The notes: generated by a model not told the origin, from the sequence alone. Numbered from the stretch's first letter, positions 7,674 through 17,995 are shown. The stretch: DNA of 64,000 nucleotides from Streptomyces sp. RKAG293 (GCF_023701745.1 NZ_JAJOZB010000001.1:2548501-2612500); one strand, 5' to 3'. Numbers and translations: made by a program.

Positions 7674-7898
7674 TCAGGCCGTAGCGGCCTTCGACTTGCC
7701 TCGTGTTGCACCGCCGCGACCGCGCAGGGTCACGCCGGACTCGCTGAGCATCCGGTGCACGAATCCATAGGAGCGGCCGGTTTCCTCGGCCAACGCCCGG
7801 ATGCTCGCACCGGAGTCGTACTTCTTCTTCAGGTCTGCCGCGAGCTTCTCGCGCGCGGCGCCGGTTACCCGGCTGCCCTTCTTCAGAGTCTCGGCCAC
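7674..7898 (-). CDS. gbn: Small HTH nucleoid-associated protein Gbn (GATC-binding)
   Basis: Basic 74-residue protein. A lysine-rich N-terminus (AREKLAADLKKKYDSG) leads into a compact helix-turn-helix, residues about 30–58 (ASIRALAEETGRSYGFVHRMLSESGV), then a basic RGRGGATRGKSK tail. This matches the Streptomyces nucleoid-associated protein Gbn (SCO1839 in S. coelicolor, described as binding GATC-containing DNA). The neighbouring crotonase and ABC-F genes also agree with that locus. GTG 7898 is chosen for the GGAGG seven to twelve bases upstream. Upstream DNA contains a GATC within TGATCA (7937–7940) and a dense GATC cluster further out, suggesting self-binding. The identity is recalled from family knowledge and has not been checked by a search. 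Confidence 0.75.
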   Translation of the reverse strand: MAETLKKGSRVTGAAREKLAADLKKKYDSGASIRALAEETGRSYGFVHRMLSESGVTLRGRGGATRGKSKAATA

Positions 7899-8136
7899 CC
7901 GTGCCTCCTCTAGGGAAGTGCGCTCTGGACTCTCATGATCACCCCTCGGCGCCTTCCTGGCCACCCATTCGGCAAGGTCCGTACGACAACATTTGAACCG
8001 GGGACCTTTTTCCGGCGGCCGGGTGGCACACGAAGATCCCCGAATTCGTCCGGCGCTTTCCGGACAGCTGTCCGGGCGCCGCGAAAAGCGGCAGGTCATC
8101 CATGGTCGGTAAGGAGTTTCCCGACGTCACACCACT

Positions 8137-8275
8137 GATCGACTCAGGGCGGCGGTCATACCGCGCCACCCGGTGGCGCGGTATGAGCTCGTCTCACACA
8201 GATGATGGATCACCCATAGGCCGAATGATCCACTGCCAGGTGATCAGGCGGGCCGATCGGACGGCACGGCCGATC
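8137..8275. other. GATC-rich intergenic stretch upstream of gbn
   Basis: The 392-bp gap 7899–8290 holds no convincing gene. It contains GATC at 7937, 8137, 8208, 8227, 8242, 8255 and 8272 (first base given), with another at 8308 inside the ABC-F gene end. Five of them fall within 70 bases. GATC should be sparse in DNA this GC-rich, so the cluster may be a binding region for the adjacent Gbn protein. Confidence 0.5.
8156..8186. terminator. Perfect 15-bp-arm palindrome downstream of the ABC-F gene
   Basis: Arms TCATACCGCGCCACC and its exact complement flank a single base. It sits 105 bases past the stop of the leftward ABC-F gene, where a transcript hairpin could terminate. There is no clear T-run, so an operator role is an alternative. 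Confidence 0.5.
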
Positions 8276-8290
8276 CGGGCGGCGGGGCGG

Positions 8291-9889
<1,599 letters not shown>

Positions 9890-10143
9890 GGGAAAAGCTC
9901 CAGGGCATGGCGAACGACAGAAAGGGGCGCGGGGGAGGTCGTACGCCGCCGGCTAATGAACGAGAGGGACTGCCATACAGGCCAGTCTACCGGGGTGTGG
10001 CAAGCCGGTTGTTGCCCAGGGGAGGGCGATGAGGTGCTACGCGCCCGAGGCCGTCGGCCACGATCGGCGACGGTGGCCCGCGGCGGCCTCCGCCCGTTCG
10101 GGCCTGGAGGGCCGGTGTGGGGCAAATCACCCATACTCGTCGT

Positions 10144-11061
10144 ATGCAGTTCGACGACAACGCGAAACTGGACACGTCACAGGTGCAGGACCAGCGCGGT
10201 GGCGGCTCGTCCGGCGGCGGACCGTTCGGTGGCGGCGCTCCCAGCGGCAAGGTGGTCGGCGGCGGCATCGTCGGCCTGATCGTGGTCGTGATCGGGATCG
10301 TCCTGGGCATCAGCCCCAACCAGATGGGCCTGTCCGGCAGCGCCACGGACACCGCGCCGCGCACCGGCGCCGCCGCCGACCTGGCGCAGACGTGCGCGAC
10401 CGGCCGGGACGCCAACACCCAGGAGCAGTGCCGGATCGTCGCGGTGGTCAACAGCGTCCAGGCGTACTGGACGAACGAGTTCCGGCAGCGCGGCGGCACC
10501 TATCAGCCGGCGCCGACCGTCTTCTTCGACCGGCCGATGCGCACCGGCTGCGGGGCCGCCGATCCGCGGACCGGGCCATTCTACTGCCCCGTCGACCGGA
10601 AGGTCTACATCGACCTGAACTTCTTCGCGACGCTGCAGAGCCAGTTCGGCGCCGAGGGCGGGCCGTTCGCGGAGAGCTACGTCGTCGCCCACGAGTACGG
10701 GCACCATGTGCAGAACCTGCTGGGGACGCTGCGCGCCGCCCAGGACGGGCGCACCGGGGCCACCAGCAAGTCGGTACGGGTCGAGCTGCAGGCGGACTGC
10801 TACGCGGGCCTGTGGTCGAAGAACGCCACCATGACCATCAACCCGGCCACCGGCAGGCCGCTGATCACCGCGGTGACGGCGGACGACATCGCCCGCGGCC
10901 TGGACGCGGCGGCCGCGGTCGGCGACGACACGATCCAGTCCCGCGCGCAGGGCCGGGTGACCCCGGACAACTGGACGCACGGCTCGTCGGCGCAGCGTCA
11001 GCAGTGGTTCGCCACCGGTCTGCGGACCGGCGACCTGGCGCGCTGCGACACCTTCGGATGA
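10144..11061 (+). CDS. Neutral zinc metallopeptidase, YpfJ/KPN_00809 family
   Basis: Membrane-anchored putative zinc metallopeptidase of 305 residues. It begins MQFDDNAKLDTSQVQDQRG, with a Gly/Ser-rich cytoplasmic segment, one transmembrane helix at about 40–58 (VVGGGIVGLIVVVIGIVLGI), then an extracytoplasmic domain. The zinc site VVAHEYGHHVQ provides the two His and catalytic Glu. Further family signatures are the FYCPVDRKVYIDLNFF region before it and QADCYAGLW after it. Start 10144 is preferred over an in-frame ATG at 10117 because the family begins at MQFDDN. Substrates are unknown for the whole family. A strong hairpin terminator follows at 11081. Confidence 0.85.
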   Translation: MQFDDNAKLDTSQVQDQRGGGSSGGGPFGGGAPSGKVVGGGIVGLIVVVIGIVLGISPNQMGLSGSATDTAPRTGAAADLAQTCATGRDANTQEQCRIVAVVNSVQAYWTNEFRQRGGTYQPAPTVFFDRPMRTGCGAADPRTGPFYCPVDRKVYIDLNFFATLQSQFGAEGGPFAESYVVAHEYGHHVQNLLGTLRAAQDGRTGATSKSVRVELQADCYAGLWSKNATMTINPATGRPLITAVTADDIARGLDAAAAVGDDTIQSRAQGRVTPDNWTHGSSAQRQQWFATGLRTGDLARCDTFG

Positions 11062-11080
11062 CCCCCCGGCAGGGAGGGAC

Positions 11081-11118
11081 GGCGACGGCCCGGCGGGTGT
11101 TCCCGCCGGGCCGTCGCC
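11081..11118. terminator. Bidirectional terminator hairpin
   Basis: Perfect 17-bp GC-rich stem with a four-base TGTT loop, placed between the convergent metallopeptidase and helical-repeat genes. It probably serves both. Confidence 0.85.
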
Positions 11119-11145
11119 GATCGTCGTCGTCCGGTGCCCGAGCGG

Positions 11146-12534
11146 TCAGGCGCCGCCGGTGTGCACCTGGAAGGCGGCCCTGCGGACGGCCTTGGCGACC
11201 GCGGGGTCCGGGTGCGCGGCGGCCAGCGCCACGAGCACCTGGACGGTACGGGGGTGCCCCGCGCCGCGGATCTCCACCAGGAGCGACCGCACCGAGCCCT
11301 CCACCGCCGCGTCGAGATGGCTCACGAGCAGCTGGCCCTCGCCGTGGTCGGCGACGGCCGCGGCGGTGTCCACCCACAGCCAGGCGGTCTCCTCGCGGGT
11401 CAGCAGTCCCGCGACGGCCTCCGGGTCACCGCCGTCCTGCTCGGCCAGCCACAGCAGCGCGTAGGGCCGCAGCGTCGGCTCCTCGGAGGAGGCGCGGACG
11501 GCGGGCTCGGCGGGCGCACCGACCACCCGGAGCGCCTCGAAGGCCAGGCCGCGCAGCAGCGCGTCCTCACCGCGGGCGGTCTCCAGCAGCTCGGCGACGG
11601 CCAGGCCGACGGGCCGGGCGGCGAGCCAGGCGCGGTACTCGGCGCGGGCCGGGCCCGGGGAGAGCCGCGCGCAGGCGCGCAGCATCTTCTCCGCGGACTG
11701 CTCGATATGGCCGGCCGGGCCCTGGGCGGCCACACAGATCTGTTCCAGCTTGACCCAGACCGCCCAGTTGCCGAGCGGGGTGAGCGCGGCCTCCTGGGTG
11801 TCGGAGGAGGCGTCGCGCGGATGCAGCGCCCCGACCCCGGCGACCGCGTCGAGCACCCAGTTCAGCAGGGCGGGCAGCGGGTCGTGGGCACCGTCGGCGG
11901 GCGGCTCGTGCCGTTCGGTCCGCAGCTCCGCGACCCGCTGGCGCAGCAGGTCCAGCAGGGTGTCGACCGGTACCGGGCCCGAGGAGAGGTGCAGGAAGGA
12001 CAGCAGCTGGGGGGTGGCCTCGACGACCTCGGCCACCAGCGAGGGGTCCGCCTCGGCGGGGTCGCCGGGGGGGTGCGCGAGGGACCAGGCGTCGAAGAGC
12101 GCGACCCAGCCGCGCAGTACGGCGGTGTTGTCGCGGTCCCAGGCGCGCAGCCGCCAGCCGGGGCGGGCGGCGCCCTGGTGGAGTTCGATCAGGCCCGCGA
12201 GCCGGGCCCGGTCCCAGCCGGACCGGATCTGCCGTTCCGTCAACTCCAGCTCGGCGGCTGCCTGCTGGACGTCGGCGTCCGGAAGTATCCCGGTCGGGCC
12301 TGCGGTACCGGGTCCCGCTTCGGCCCACCGCGCGAGGCGGACCGTGTCGGCGAGTTCGGCGCGCGCCTGGCGGGCGAGCTCGGACAGCGCGGGGGTGCCC
12401 TCGGGCGGCCGCGGCGGGCGGGAGCGCCGCGCTGTCGCCGTGGGGCGGGCGGCGGAGCCCCCCACCGCGAAGGCCAGGGAGGGTCGTCGGGGGACAAGGC
12501 GGAGCGGAGTGTCTCGCGAAGTACGGGACGTCAC
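11146..12534 (-). CDS. Helical-repeat hypothetical protein, paralogue of the 57–58.5 kb gene
   Basis: Protein of 462 residues with no recognised enzyme motif. The sequence is Ala/Leu/Glu-rich and looks all-helical. Its ends match another protein in this window (57013–58509): an early VRLARWA followed by a G–D–AAAELELT pattern, and a C-terminal HPDPAVAKAVRRAAF against HPDKTVAKTARKAAF there. The two are clearly paralogues. Within the C-terminal third, segments such as LLRGLAFEALRVVGAPAEPAVRA suggest HEAT-like repeats. GTG 12534 is the only plausible start near the end of the preceding gene, but no good ribosome site is visible, so the start is uncertain. The function is unknown; HEAT-like helical repeats usually serve as binding scaffolds. 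Confidence 0.65.
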   Translation of the reverse strand: MTSRTSRDTPLRLVPRRPSLAFAVGGSAARPTATARRSRPPRPPEGTPALSELARQARAELADTVRLARWAEAGPGTAGPTGILPDADVQQAAAELELTERQIRSGWDRARLAGLIELHQGAARPGWRLRAWDRDNTAVLRGWVALFDAWSLAHPPGDPAEADPSLVAEVVEATPQLLSFLHLSSGPVPVDTLLDLLRQRVAELRTERHEPPADGAHDPLPALLNWVLDAVAGVGALHPRDASSDTQEAALTPLGNWAVWVKLEQICVAAQGPAGHIEQSAEKMLRACARLSPGPARAEYRAWLAARPVGLAVAELLETARGEDALLRGLAFEALRVVGAPAEPAVRASSEEPTLRPYALLWLAEQDGGDPEAVAGLLTREETAWLWVDTAAAVADHGEGQLLVSHLDAAVEGSVRSLLVEIRGAGHPRTVQVLVALAAAHPDPAVAKAVRRAAFQVHTGGA

Positions 12535-12623
12535 TGGAGCAGTGTCCCGGGTGAGGCCCCAGAATCCCAAACGCGCTCCGGGGCGGCGCCCCTCACGCTG
12601 CGCTCCCGGCTCCGCGCCGAGCG

Positions 12624-13739
12624 CTACATCAGAGGGGTCAGGAAGCGTCGCAGGGCCTCTTCGTACGACGCCGGGTCGACGTTCCACATAGCGCTGTGGG
12701 AGGCGCCGGGAACGGTGTGGAGCGTGACCAGATCCGGTCGCTTCGCGGCGAGTTGGCGCGATCCTGACCAGGACGAGAGGGTGTCGTCCGGGCCGTGCAC
12801 GACCAGCACGGGGACGCTCAGCCGGGCGGGGTCCGCGGCGTCCGCGATACGTTCCGCATGCAGCCCGGTGCGGCCCTCGGCGGCGCGCACGCCGAGCGGT
12901 ACGAGCGCCCCCGGCACACCGTGGGAAAACGCCGCGGCGCGCACGGTCGATTTCCAGTCCAGGACGGGTGAATCGAGGATCAGCCCGCTGATCCGGTCCC
13001 GGAGCGCCGAGTGGTCGGCGGCCCGCAGCGCCATCGTGGCGCCCGTCGACCACCCGTAGAGCACGAACCGTTCGGCGCCGTACTCCGCGGCGTACTTCAT
13101 CGCCGCGTCGAGGTCGCGCCATTCGGTGTCGCCGAGGTGTCCGAGGCCGTCCGGTGAGGGCGGGGCGCCGGGATCGTTGCGGTAGGCGAGGTCGAGCACC
13201 GGGAAACGGTGGCCGTGCAGGGCCGGCAGGACGTTGAGCGGGAGTTCGCGGGTCGCGCCGAGGCCGTGCACGGTGATCACCCACGTCGAGCGGGCCCCGG
13301 GGACGAACCAGGCGGGCATCGGACCGAGTTCGCCGGGCACCAGCACCTCGGCGTAGTCCAGACCGAGGGCGCCGCGCGGGTCGCCCGCGTGGACCTGGGC
13401 CGTCATCCGGACCCGGGTGCCGGGGTCGAGGGCGCCGCTGTAGACCCGGTCGAGGCGCCGGGCCACCGTGTCCGGCGTCGTCCACAGCACCTCGCCGACC
13501 GCGGCGTGCACTCCGTCGCCGGACAGCCCGTAGACGCCCGGCCGCAGGGAGGCCAGGGCGCGGGTCATGCTGACCTGGCCGGGCGCGGTGGCGTGGACGG
13601 TGACCCGCTCGTCGGGTTCCGGGCCGTCGGGGGACGGTTTGAGGGCGAGGTCGGACACGTACCGTCCGGCCGCCACAGCGGCCGCGCCGGCACCGAGCAC
13701 GGTGGTGGTGGCCACGGCCGCCACGGTTCGTATACGCAT
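12624..13739 (-). CDS. Membrane-anchored or secreted alpha/beta hydrolase
   Basis: Alpha/beta-hydrolase of 371 residues with an N-terminal hydrophobic segment (residues about 4–26, VAAVATTTVLGAGAAAVAAG) that is a signal anchor or signal peptide. The nucleophile elbow is GWSTG in FVLYGWSTGATM, the acid probably the aspartate in VVHGPDDTLSS, and the histidine in PGASHSAMWN. The oxyanion strand is WVITVHGLGATRE. ATG 13739 directly opens the hydrophobic segment. The substrate is not evident; esterase or lipase activity is most likely. It lies 89 bp upstream of the helical-repeat gene on the same strand and may be co-transcribed with it. Confidence 0.82.
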   Translation of the reverse strand: MRIRTVAAVATTTVLGAGAAAVAAGRYVSDLALKPSPDGPEPDERVTVHATAPGQVSMTRALASLRPGVYGLSGDGVHAAVGEVLWTTPDTVARRLDRVYSGALDPGTRVRMTAQVHAGDPRGALGLDYAEVLVPGELGPMPAWFVPGARSTWVITVHGLGATRELPLNVLPALHGHRFPVLDLAYRNDPGAPPSPDGLGHLGDTEWRDLDAAMKYAAEYGAERFVLYGWSTGATMALRAADHSALRDRISGLILDSPVLDWKSTVRAAAFSHGVPGALVPLGVRAAEGRTGLHAERIADAADPARLSVPVLVVHGPDDTLSSWSGSRQLAAKRPDLVTLHTVPGASHSAMWNVDPASYEEALRRFLTPLM

Positions 13740-13850
13740 CGGTTCCAGTGTCGGCGGGGCGGCGCGATGCGGCCAGTGGACAGCGGCCGGCCGTGGCCCC
13801 GGGCGGTGGCGGCCGGGCTACGTCAGCCGTGCGCCGTCGGCCGGGCGGTG

Positions 13851-14498
13851 TCAGCCGGGCTGGCCGTAGCCGCGCAGCCGCCCGCCCGCGTCGTCCAGCT
13901 CGGCGTCCGACAGCAGGGCGGGGGTCAGTCCGGGCACCGAGCGGGCGGTGAGCCAGACCTGGCACATCCACTCCAGCTGCGCCGTACGGTCGTACGCTTG
14001 ATCGAGTGTGGCGCCGTACACGAACGTTCCGTGGTTGCGCATCAGGCACGCGCTGCGGTCCCGCAGGGCCCGCAGCACCTGCGCGGCCAGTTCGTCCGTG
14101 CCGTAGGGGGCATAGCCGGCGACCCGGATCCGGCCGCCCATCGCCGCCGCCATGTAGTGGATCGCCGGAAGCTCGTCCACCAGGGTCGAGACGGCCGTGG
14201 CGTGCACCGCGTGGGTGTGCACGATCGCCCGCGCGCCCGTGCCGCGGTAGACGGCCAGGTGCATCGGCAGCTCGCTGGTGGGGCGCAGCCGTCCGGAGAC
14301 CTGCCGGCCGTCCAGATCGACGGCGACGGCGTCGACGGGGCCGAGCCGGTCGTACGGGACGCCGGTCGGCGTCACCAGCACCAGGTCGCCCACCCGGACC
14401 GAGACATTGCCGGACGTACCGACCACCAGGCCGTCCGTGACACTGCGCCGGGCCGTGGCCACCAGCTCCGACCAGGCTTTCTCCATGGCATCGCGCAT
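13851..14498 (-). CDS. Class II aldolase/adducin family protein
   Basis: Zinc-dependent class II aldolase-type protein of 215 residues, related to L-fuculose-phosphate aldolase. The N-terminal TSGNVSVRVGD forms the phosphate-binding loop. IVHTHAVHATAVS holds the first zinc histidines and LMRNHGTFVYG the later one. A glutamate in SELPMHL sits where the catalytic acid is expected. ATG 14498 has AAGGAT about nine bases upstream; further upstream the frame continues into non-coding sequence. It is divergent from the FAD oxidoreductase gene (about 115 bp apart). The sugar-phosphate substrate is not determinable; related proteins include ribulose-phosphate epimerases and methylthioribulose-phosphate dehydratases. 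Confidence 0.82.
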   Translation of the reverse strand: MRDAMEKAWSELVATARRSVTDGLVVGTSGNVSVRVGDLVLVTPTGVPYDRLGPVDAVAVDLDGRQVSGRLRPTSELPMHLAVYRGTGARAIVHTHAVHATAVSTLVDELPAIHYMAAAMGGRIRVAGYAPYGTDELAAQVLRALRDRSACLMRNHGTFVYGATLDQAYDRTAQLEWMCQVWLTARSVPGLTPALLSDAELDDAGGRLRGYGQPG

Positions 14499-14614
14499 CC
14501 GTCGATCCTTACAGGTTGGGCGTTGCCGCGTCCTCGCGGGGCGCAGTAGCGTCCCGCACACCACGGCCGCACACCACGGCCGCACCGGATCGCATCACGG
14601 ATTGCAGGGGCATC

Positions 14615-16006
14615 ATGACCACCGTCAACGGCGGCATCTCCTTCTGGTACTCGCAGACCGGCATCCCCGTGCCGCGCGAGCCCCTGCCCGGCGACACGAC
14701 CGCGGACGTCTGCATCGTCGGTGGCGGCTACACGGGCCTGTGGACCGCCTACTACCTCAAGAAGGCCGTGCCGTTCCTGCGGATCACGGTGCTGGAGCAG
14801 AAGTTCTGCGGCTACGGGGCGTCCGGGCGCAACGGCGGCTGGCTGTACAACGGCATCGCGGGCCGCGACCGGTACGCGAAGCTGCACGGCCATGACGCCG
14901 CGGTCGCCCTGCAGCACGCGATGAACGAGACGGTGGACGAGGTGGTGCGGGTCGCCGCCGAGGAGGGCATCGACGCCGACATCGTCAAGGGCGGGGTGCT
15001 GGAGGTCGCGCACTCCCCCGCGCAGCTCGCCCGGCTGAAGGCGTTCCACGCGGCGGAGCTGGCCTTCGGCGAGAAGGACCGGCTGCTGCTGGGCGCGCGG
15101 GAGTCCGCGGAGCGGATCCGGGTCACCGGGACCTCCGGCGGCGCCTGGACGCCGCACGGCGCCCGTATACATCCGGTGAAGCTTCTGCAGGGGCTGGCGA
15201 AGGCCGTCGAGGCGCTGGGCGTGGTGATCCACGAGTCCACCACGGTGACCGAGATCAAGCCGAAACACGCGATCACCCCGTACGGCACGGTGCGCGCCCC
15301 GTACGTGCTGCGCTGCACGGAGGGCTTCACGGCCTCGCTCAAGGGGCAGAAGCGGTCCTGGCTGCCGATGAACTCCTCGATGATCGCCACCGAGCCGCTG
15401 CCCCAGCAGGTGTGGGACACCATCGGCTGGGAGGGCCGCGAGACGCTCGGCGACATGGCGCACGCCTACATGTACGCGCAGCGCACGGCCGACGACCGGA
15501 TCGCGCTGGGCGGCCGCGGGGTGCCGTACCGCTTCGGTTCGCGGACGGACAACGACGGGCGTACGCAGCCGGCCACGGTCGAGGCGCTGCGCGAGATCCT
15601 GGTCCGCTTCTTCCCGGCGACCGCCGGCGTGGCGATCGAACATGCCTGGTCAGGGGTGCTGGGCGTGCCGCGCGACTGGTGTGCGAGCGTGGAGCTGGAC
15701 CGGGCGACCGGGCTCGGCTGGGCGGGCGGCTACGTCGGCAGCGGCGTCGCGACGGCGAACCTGGCGGCGCGGACGCTGCGCGATCTGGTGCAGCTGGACT
15801 CGGGTCAGGGCCACGGCACCGACCTCACCGCGCTGCCCTGGGTGGGCCACCGGGTACGGCGCTGGGAGCCGGAGCCGTTCCGCTGGATCGGTGTGCACGG
15901 AATGTACGCGGCCTACCGCGGCGCGGACCGCCGTGAGCTGTCCGGGCGCAGCAGTGAAACGGACCCGGTGGCACGCGTCGCGGACCGGATCTCCGGGCGG
16001 CACTGA
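14615..16006 (+). CDS. FAD-dependent oxidoreductase, DAO (amino-acid oxidase-like) family
   Basis: Flavoprotein oxidoreductase of 463 residues. The dinucleotide-binding motif DVCIVGGGYTGLWTAYYL begins near residue 30, followed by the acidic strand end VLEQKFCGYGASGRNGGWL typical of DadA/GlpD-like DAO enzymes. The C-terminal part has the second FAD segment (GLGWAGGYVGSGVATANLAARTL). No signal peptide is seen. ATG 14615 is chosen over an upstream in-frame ATG at 14516 because the DAO core begins right after it. Likely substrates are amines or amino acids (glycine oxidase/sarcosine oxidase-like). It is followed by a PHO box and pitH1. Confidence 0.82.
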   Translation: MTTVNGGISFWYSQTGIPVPREPLPGDTTADVCIVGGGYTGLWTAYYLKKAVPFLRITVLEQKFCGYGASGRNGGWLYNGIAGRDRYAKLHGHDAAVALQHAMNETVDEVVRVAAEEGIDADIVKGGVLEVAHSPAQLARLKAFHAAELAFGEKDRLLLGARESAERIRVTGTSGGAWTPHGARIHPVKLLQGLAKAVEALGVVIHESTTVTEIKPKHAITPYGTVRAPYVLRCTEGFTASLKGQKRSWLPMNSSMIATEPLPQQVWDTIGWEGRETLGDMAHAYMYAQRTADDRIALGGRGVPYRFGSRTDNDGRTQPATVEALREILVRFFPATAGVAIEHAWSGVLGVPRDWCASVELDRATGLGWAGGYVGSGVATANLAARTLRDLVQLDSGQGHGTDLTALPWVGHRVRRWEPEPFRWIGVHGMYAAYRGADRRELSGRSSETDPVARVADRISGRH

Positions 16007-16122
16007 AACGGATTCCGGGGGCGGTGCCGAGCCGGATCCCGGGCGATGGCGCAGCCGCCCCAACACCCGGCATGGCCTGAAGAATCCGGTCCGCGAGGGG
16101 CGGCACCATGCAGCCGCCGCCA

Positions 16123-16144
16123 GTTAACCTTCCGTTCACCCGGA
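16123..16144 (+). promoter_or_regulatory. PHO box (PhoP direct repeats) upstream of pitH1
   Basis: Two adjacent 11-bp units, GTTAACCTTCC and GTTCACCCGGA, match the Streptomyces PhoP direct-repeat unit (GTTCACC plus four bases). They lie about 50 bases before the transporter start, so phosphate control by PhoRP is expected. A third, poorer unit may follow at 16145. Confidence 0.7.
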
Positions 16145-16194
16145 CTCCGTACGGTCGCCACCGCCACTGTCCGATCAAACGATTGCCTGGGTAC

Positions 16195-17451
16195 ATGGAA
16201 CACATCACGCTCCTGATCGGAATCGTGATCGTGACCGCTCTCGTGTTTGATTTCACGAACGGTTTCCACGACACCGCCAACGCGATGGCCACCACCATCT
16301 CCACCGGCGCACTCAAGCCCAAGACGGCGGTGGCCATGTCCGCCGTGCTGAACCTCGTCGGCGCCTTCCTGTCCGTGGAAGTCGCCAAGACCATCTCCGG
16401 CGGCATCATCGACGAGAGCGCGGGGATCCGGCCGGAAGTCATCTTCGCGGGCCTGGTCGGCGCCATCGTCTGGAACATGCTGACCTGGCTGGCCGGGCTC
16501 CCGTCCAGCTCCTCCCACGCACTGTTCGGCGGCCTCATCGGCGCGACCCTGGTCTCCGTCGGCGCCCATGGCGTCAACGGCGACAAGGTCGTCATGAAGG
16601 TCCTGATCCCGGCGCTCGCCGCCCCGGTCGTCGCGGGCCTGGCGGCGATGCTCGCCACCAAGCTCACCTACCGGATCGGCCGCAACAGCGACCCGAAGGC
16701 GACCGCCAAGGGCTACCGGGCCGGGCAGATCGCCTCGGCCGGCCTGGTCTCGCTCGCGCACGGCACCAACGACGCGCAGAAGACGATGGGCGTCATCACC
16801 CTCGCCCTGATCACCGGCGGAGTCGTCGCCCCGCACGCCGACCCGCCGATGTGGGTCATCGTCTCGGCCGGCACCGCCATCGCGCTCGGCACCTACCTCG
16901 GCGGCTGGCGCATCATCCGCACGATGGGCAAGGGCCTCACCGACATCGAGGCGCCGCAGGGCTTCGCCGCCCAGACCGGCGCCGCGGCCACCATCCTGGC
17001 CTCCTCGCACCTCGGTTTCGCGCTCTCCACCACCCAGGTCTGCTCGGGCTCCGTGATGGGTTCCGGTGTCGGCCGCAAGGGCGCGGTGGTCCGCTGGAGC
17101 ACCGCGGGCCGCATGGTCGCCGCCTGGGGCCTGACGCTGCCCGCCGCCGGCCTGGTCGCCGCCGGTGCCGCGCTGCTGGCCGGCCAGGGCGCGTGGGGCA
17201 TCGCCGGGGTCGCCGTCCTGGCGCTCGCCGCCTGCACCGCGATCTGGCTCGCCTCGCGCCGCAAGCCGATCGACCACAGCAACGTCAACGAGCTCCCGGT
17301 CGAGCCGCAGGGTGCGGTCACCGCCGCCATCGCGGCCGTCAGCCCGCCGCCCGCCGGACCCGTCGCACCGCTCGCCGCGACCATCCCGGCTCCCGCGGCC
17401 GTCGCCACCCCCGTCGCCACCCCCGTCGACGCCGCACCGGCCACGGCCTGA
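16195..17451 (+). CDS. pitH1: Inorganic phosphate transporter, Pit family
   Basis: PitA-type low-affinity phosphate/metal-phosphate symporter of 418 residues. The duplicated family signatures are present: FDFTNGFHDTANAMATTISTGAL near residue 18 and, in the second half, GFALSTTQVCSGSVMGSGVGRKG. About ten hydrophobic helices are predicted. The C-terminus after the last helix is a long Ala/Pro/Val-rich cytoplasmic tail. ATG 16195 opens the first helix and replaces an upstream in-frame ATG at 16108 that would overlap the PHO box. It is followed 25 bases later by a small membrane-protein gene, the usual Streptomyces pairing. The upstream PHO box suggests PhoP control. The name is by analogy with S. 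coelicolor pitH1 at the equivalent locus. Confidence 0.85.
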   Translation: MEHITLLIGIVIVTALVFDFTNGFHDTANAMATTISTGALKPKTAVAMSAVLNLVGAFLSVEVAKTISGGIIDESAGIRPEVIFAGLVGAIVWNMLTWLAGLPSSSSHALFGGLIGATLVSVGAHGVNGDKVVMKVLIPALAAPVVAGLAAMLATKLTYRIGRNSDPKATAKGYRAGQIASAGLVSLAHGTNDAQKTMGVITLALITGGVVAPHADPPMWVIVSAGTAIALGTYLGGWRIIRTMGKGLTDIEAPQGFAAQTGAAATILASSHLGFALSTTQVCSGSVMGSGVGRKGAVVRWSTAGRMVAAWGLTLPAAGLVAAGAALLAGQGAWGIAGVAVLALAACTAIWLASRRKPIDHSNVNELPVEPQGAVTAAIAAVSPPPAGPVAPLAATIPAPAAVATPVATPVDAAPATA

Positions 17452-17476
17452 TCCCGGCCCGGAAGGAATCAGCACC

Positions 17477-17710
17477 ATGCAGATCGACTGGCAGGCCCTC
17501 GGTACCGTCCTCGGCGTCACCCTCGCGGTGACCATCGGGCTGGTGGGCGTCTTCACCCTCGGCATCGTCGGGCTCGCCAAGCGCGGGTCCGCCACCGACG
17601 GAACGGCCGCCTCCGGCGGTTCCGCCGTCCTGACCAGGACCGGCGCCTACGCGTGCTTCGCGCTCTGCGCGGCGGCGGTGGCGTACGGCATCTTCCTGAT
17701 CGTCGCCTGA
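17477..17710 (+). CDS. Small membrane protein encoded with the Pit transporter
   Basis: Seventy-seven-residue protein with two hydrophobic helices (about 8–32 and 55–76) joined by a Gly/Ser/Thr-rich loop. It has no enzymatic motif. ATG 17477 has GGAAGGA eight bases upstream and lies 25 bases after the pit stop codon, so both genes are on one message. A hairpin at 17742 ends the unit. It may be an accessory or regulatory subunit of the transporter, inferred from linkage only. Confidence 0.75.
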   Translation: MQIDWQALGTVLGVTLAVTIGLVGVFTLGIVGLAKRGSATDGTAASGGSAVLTRTGAYACFALCAAAVAYGIFLIVA

Positions 17711-17741
17711 TCCTCTTCCGAGCACCGTGCGCCGACGGCGC

Positions 17742-17775
17742 AGGCCCGCATCCGCGAACCCGCGGGTGTGGGCCT
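17742..17775 (+). terminator. Terminator hairpin after the pit operon
   Basis: Fifteen-base arms (starting AGGCCCGCATCC) pair completely in RNA when two G–U pairs are allowed, with an AACC loop. It is located 32 bases after the small membrane-protein stop and before the cobalamin riboswitch. Confidence 0.7.
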
Positions 17776-17837
17776 TCGCACATCTTCCGTCGCAGGTCAA
17801 CAGCGAGTTGACGGGGTTCGCGGCACGTGGTGGACTG

Positions 17838-17995
17838 CCCGGTGCCATACGGCGGTAGGAGAGGAAGTCCGGTGTGAATCCGGCGCGGTCCCGCCACTGT
17901 CACCGGGGAGTGCACCCCCACCAGAACGTCAGCGCCGAGCGATCGGCCGGACGGTCGGGGGTGCGCGGATCCGGGAGCCAGGAGACTCTCAACCG
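17838..17995 (+). promoter_or_regulatory. Cobalamin (AdoCbl) riboswitch
   Basis: The hallmark segments occur in order: GGTGCCATACGGCGG, GAAGTCCGGTGTGAATCCGG, CGCGGTCCCGCCACTGTCAC (the B12 box, 17885–17904), a variable GC-rich arm, and GGAGCCAGGAGACTC near the 3' end. This fits the cobalamin riboswitch family. It sits about 120 bases before cbiB and would shut down the operon when adenosylcobalamin is plentiful. A possible TTGACG −35 element at 17808 is consistent with transcription starting just before the aptamer. Boundaries are approximate. The remaining leader (17996–18115) holds a short possible ORF. Confidence 0.93.

Noticed and set aside
11146..14049. A single 967-codon minus-strand gene over three genes
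   Set aside because: Beyond about 12534 the frame is out of phase with the alpha/beta hydrolase and aldolase genes, which have clear motifs.
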